From NCBI GenBank assembly GCA_030463445.1, contig JAQGFW010033764.1, forward strand, positions 1 to 26,322: a stretch of DNA of 26,322 bases. Reading direction: 5' to 3'. Each line of letters begins with the position of its first letter. The first letter of the stretch is position 1. Source of the DNA: Euplotes aediculatus (Eukaryota > Ciliophora > Spirotrichea > Euplotida > Euplotidae). Of the stretch, positions 24,775 to 26,322 are shown piece after piece. A program made the translations under genes and the position numbers. Under the pieces are notes generated by a model that saw only the letters and a program-made list of their open reading frames with translations, searched no databases and was not told the origin of the DNA.

Positions 24775-26322
24775 ATGTTCTCCCTGAAAAAAATTCCTGT
24801 TTACCTTATCCTGATTGTCTCCTTCCTTGCCTGTAACCGAAAAGCAGTGGTGCTTGAATATACCAACGCCGAAAAGGAAGTGATGCCCTTACAGAACCTG
24901 GTATTTCGCTTCAATCATCCCATTGTTTCAGACAGTTTGCTGAATCGCTGGGATTCTACTGAGTATATCCGGTTTGAACCTGCTATTCCAGGTAAATTCC
25001 GATGGGAACAACCCAATTTGCTGGTCTTTTCACCAGCCGTTCCGCTGCAGCCTGCTACGAATTATTCGGCATCGCTCACCACGGCTATCCTGAAGGGCTC
25101 TGCATTTAACCAGATCGAAAAAGGAGACCAGCTCCGGTTTAGTACCCCGCTGCTCAACCTGGACGAAATAAATGCTTCCTGGGTATTGCCGGCTGAAGGC
25201 AGTACCAACCCGGTTCCGCAACTGGACCTGTATTTCAATTATAAACTGGATCCTGCTGTTCTGAAAGAACAACTTCGGTTGTTCAATGGAGAAACTGCCG
25301 TCGCTTATACATTACTGACAGTAGGGAAGGATTCAAAGATGACTCTTCGCCTCCAGGGTGTTAAAGCAGAAGATAAAGAGCTTTCTCTGAAGCTGGTGCT
25401 GGAAAAAGGCCTGGTTCCGGATGGGGGCAAAGAGGGATTAAAAGAAAGCCTTACACAACCCATTGTGCTGGCATCACCCTTCGTGCTTTCCATCAATGGC
25501 GTGCAGCCCGAACACGATGGAACTACCGGTCGCATTCTGGTACGAACCAGTCAGCAGGTGGTGGAAGCAGGATTAAAAAACTTCCTTTCCCTGGATCCTT
25601 CCATTGCTTTCCAGGTACAGGTTATGGAAGATGGATTCATGATCAGCAGTGATGCATTTGATTCAGAAAAAAGCTATCAGCTGGAAATAAAAAAAGGACT
25701 GAAAGGCGTGTTAGGCGGACAACTGAAAGAAGAACAGTCGGAATCGATAGCCTTTGGAGAACTGGAACCTTCCATTCGTTTTATGAATGGGAAAGCCAGT
25801 TATATTTCAGCAGAAGGTGCCCGAAATATCGAGCTCAAAATTGTGAATGTGGCCAGGGTTAAACTGATCGTTTCAAAAATTTATGAATCCAATCTGCTGG
25901 CGGCGAATCGTTATGGATATTATCCGAAAGAAGCCGATGGCGTATCTGCATATGAGGACTATTATTATGAAGGGGAAGGCGATTTCACTTTGGGAGATGT
26001 GATTTATGAAAAAGAAATTGATACCCGCTCCCTTCCAAGGAGGGGGGCATCACAATTGCTGCAGTTCAACCTGGAAGACCGCCTGCCGGAACTCAAGGGA
26101 GCGTATCATATCAAGATCCGCTCGATGGACGATTACTGGGTGAGCGACAACCGCCTGGTTTCGCTTTCCGATATCGGACTGATTGTGAAGGAAGGCCAGG
26201 AGAAAATTTTTGTAGTAGCCAATTCCGTCTCATCGGCAACTGCGATGACCGGTGTGAACCTGGTTGCCTATGGGGCCAATAACCAGGTGCTGGGCATGGC
26301 TACGACCAATGCTGAAGGAATT
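24775..26322 (+). CDS. Alpha-2-macroglobulin-family lipoprotein, N-terminal part
   Basis: The frame is open from the ATG to the right edge, giving 516 residues with no stop. The N-terminus MFSLKKIPVYLILIVSFLAC is a lipoprotein signal with lipid-accepting Cys20, so the protein should be membrane-anchored and face the periplasm. The visible part holds an Ig-like domain with RFNHPIV and FRWEQPNLLVFSPAVPL (MG1-like), further beta-rich domains, and near the end DYWVSDNRLVSLSDIGLIV with ATAMTGVNLVAYGANNQVLG, typical of the A2M_N/MG2-MG3 region. Bacterial members trap proteases that reach the periplasm and are typically encoded next to PBP1C, as here. The bait region and any CxEQ thioester would lie beyond the window and cannot be judged. 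Confidence 0.9.
   Translation, partial: MFSLKKIPVYLILIVSFLACNRKAVVLEYTNAEKEVMPLQNLVFRFNHPIVSDSLLNRWDSTEYIRFEPAIPGKFRWEQPNLLVFSPAVPLQPATNYSASLTTAILKGSAFNQIEKGDQLRFSTPLLNLDEINASWVLPAEGSTNPVPQLDLYFNYKLDPAVLKEQLRLFNGETAVAYTLLTVGKDSKMTLRLQGVKAEDKELSLKLVLEKGLVPDGGKEGLKESLTQPIVLASPFVLSINGVQPEHDGTTGRILVRTSQQVVEAGLKNFLSLDPSIAFQVQVMEDGFMISSDAFDSEKSYQLEIKKGLKGVLGGQLKEEQSESIAFGELEPSIRFMNGKASYISAEGARNIELKIVNVARVKLIVSKIYESNLLAANRYGYYPKEADGVSAYEDYYYEGEGDFTLGDVIYEKEIDTRSLPRRGASQLLQFNLEDRLPELKGAYHIKIRSMDDYWVSDNRLVSLSDIGLIVKEGQEKIFVVANSVSSATAMTGVNLVAYGANNQVLGMATTNAEGI

Noticed and set aside
1-26322. Mobile elements, CRISPR arrays, tRNA or rRNA genes, prophage or toxin-antitoxin systems
   Set aside because: Reading all genes and gaps showed none. 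The only repeat array is the heptamer structure, which lacks the unique spacers of a CRISPR.

Overview
The window looks like chromosomal DNA of a Bacteroidota bacterium, most likely of the Chitinophagaceae type. The reasons are a moderate GC content, few Shine-Dalgarno sequences, two good matches to the Bacteroidota promoter (TTG or TTTG, about 19 bases, TAnnTTTG), a Tat-exported Gfo/Idh protein paired with a DUF1080 protein, and a periplasm-facing lipoprotein A2M/PBP1C pair. Coding density is very high. No stretch over about 130 bases lacks a gene, and I see no tRNA, rRNA, CRISPR array, transposase or prophage gene.

Layout. (1) 1-217: the C-terminus of a probable DUF3037 protein. (2) 220-5783, minus strand: an ABC ATPase and FtsX-type permease of the YbbA/YbbP kind, then proB and proA for proline synthesis. 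A TesA-like SGNH lipoprotein esterase diverges from them at 5805-6503, the same arrangement as tesA-ybbA-ybbP in enterobacteria. A small two-helix membrane protein (6489-6695, minus) converges on tesA. (3) 6826-14252, plus: a tightly packed run. It holds a soluble 1518-residue histidine kinase with about eight PAS domains and one GAF domain, an Rcp1-like single-domain response regulator, a conserved 99-residue protein, an MFS transporter, and an ABC ATPase with a C-terminal TOBE-like region but no partner permease. (4) 14293-21686, plus: a sugar-acid locus. It holds an MFS importer, a LacI-type regulator, a Tat-exported Gfo/Idh oxidoreductase, an exported tandem DUF1080 (3-keto-disaccharide hydrolase family) protein, a short-chain dehydrogenase of the fructuronate-reductase kind, and glucuronate isomerase UxaC. 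(5) 21752-26322: a secreted barrel-like protein, then pbpC (minus) diverging from a large alpha-2-macroglobulin lipoprotein gene that runs off the window.

How the genes may work together. In region 4 the two exported enzymes could oxidise and cleave a glucuronide at C3 in the periplasm. The MFS carrier could then import the uronate, and UxaC plus the SDR would take glucuronate through fructuronate to mannonate. LacI would gate the system through a near-perfect operator overlapping its own stop codon and perhaps a second site just downstream of the MFS promoter. This is inference, although each family assignment is well supported. The most unusual non-coding structure is a heptamer-repeat inverted array between the DUF1080 gene and the SDR gene (19303-19413), whose period runs into the DUF1080 stop codon.
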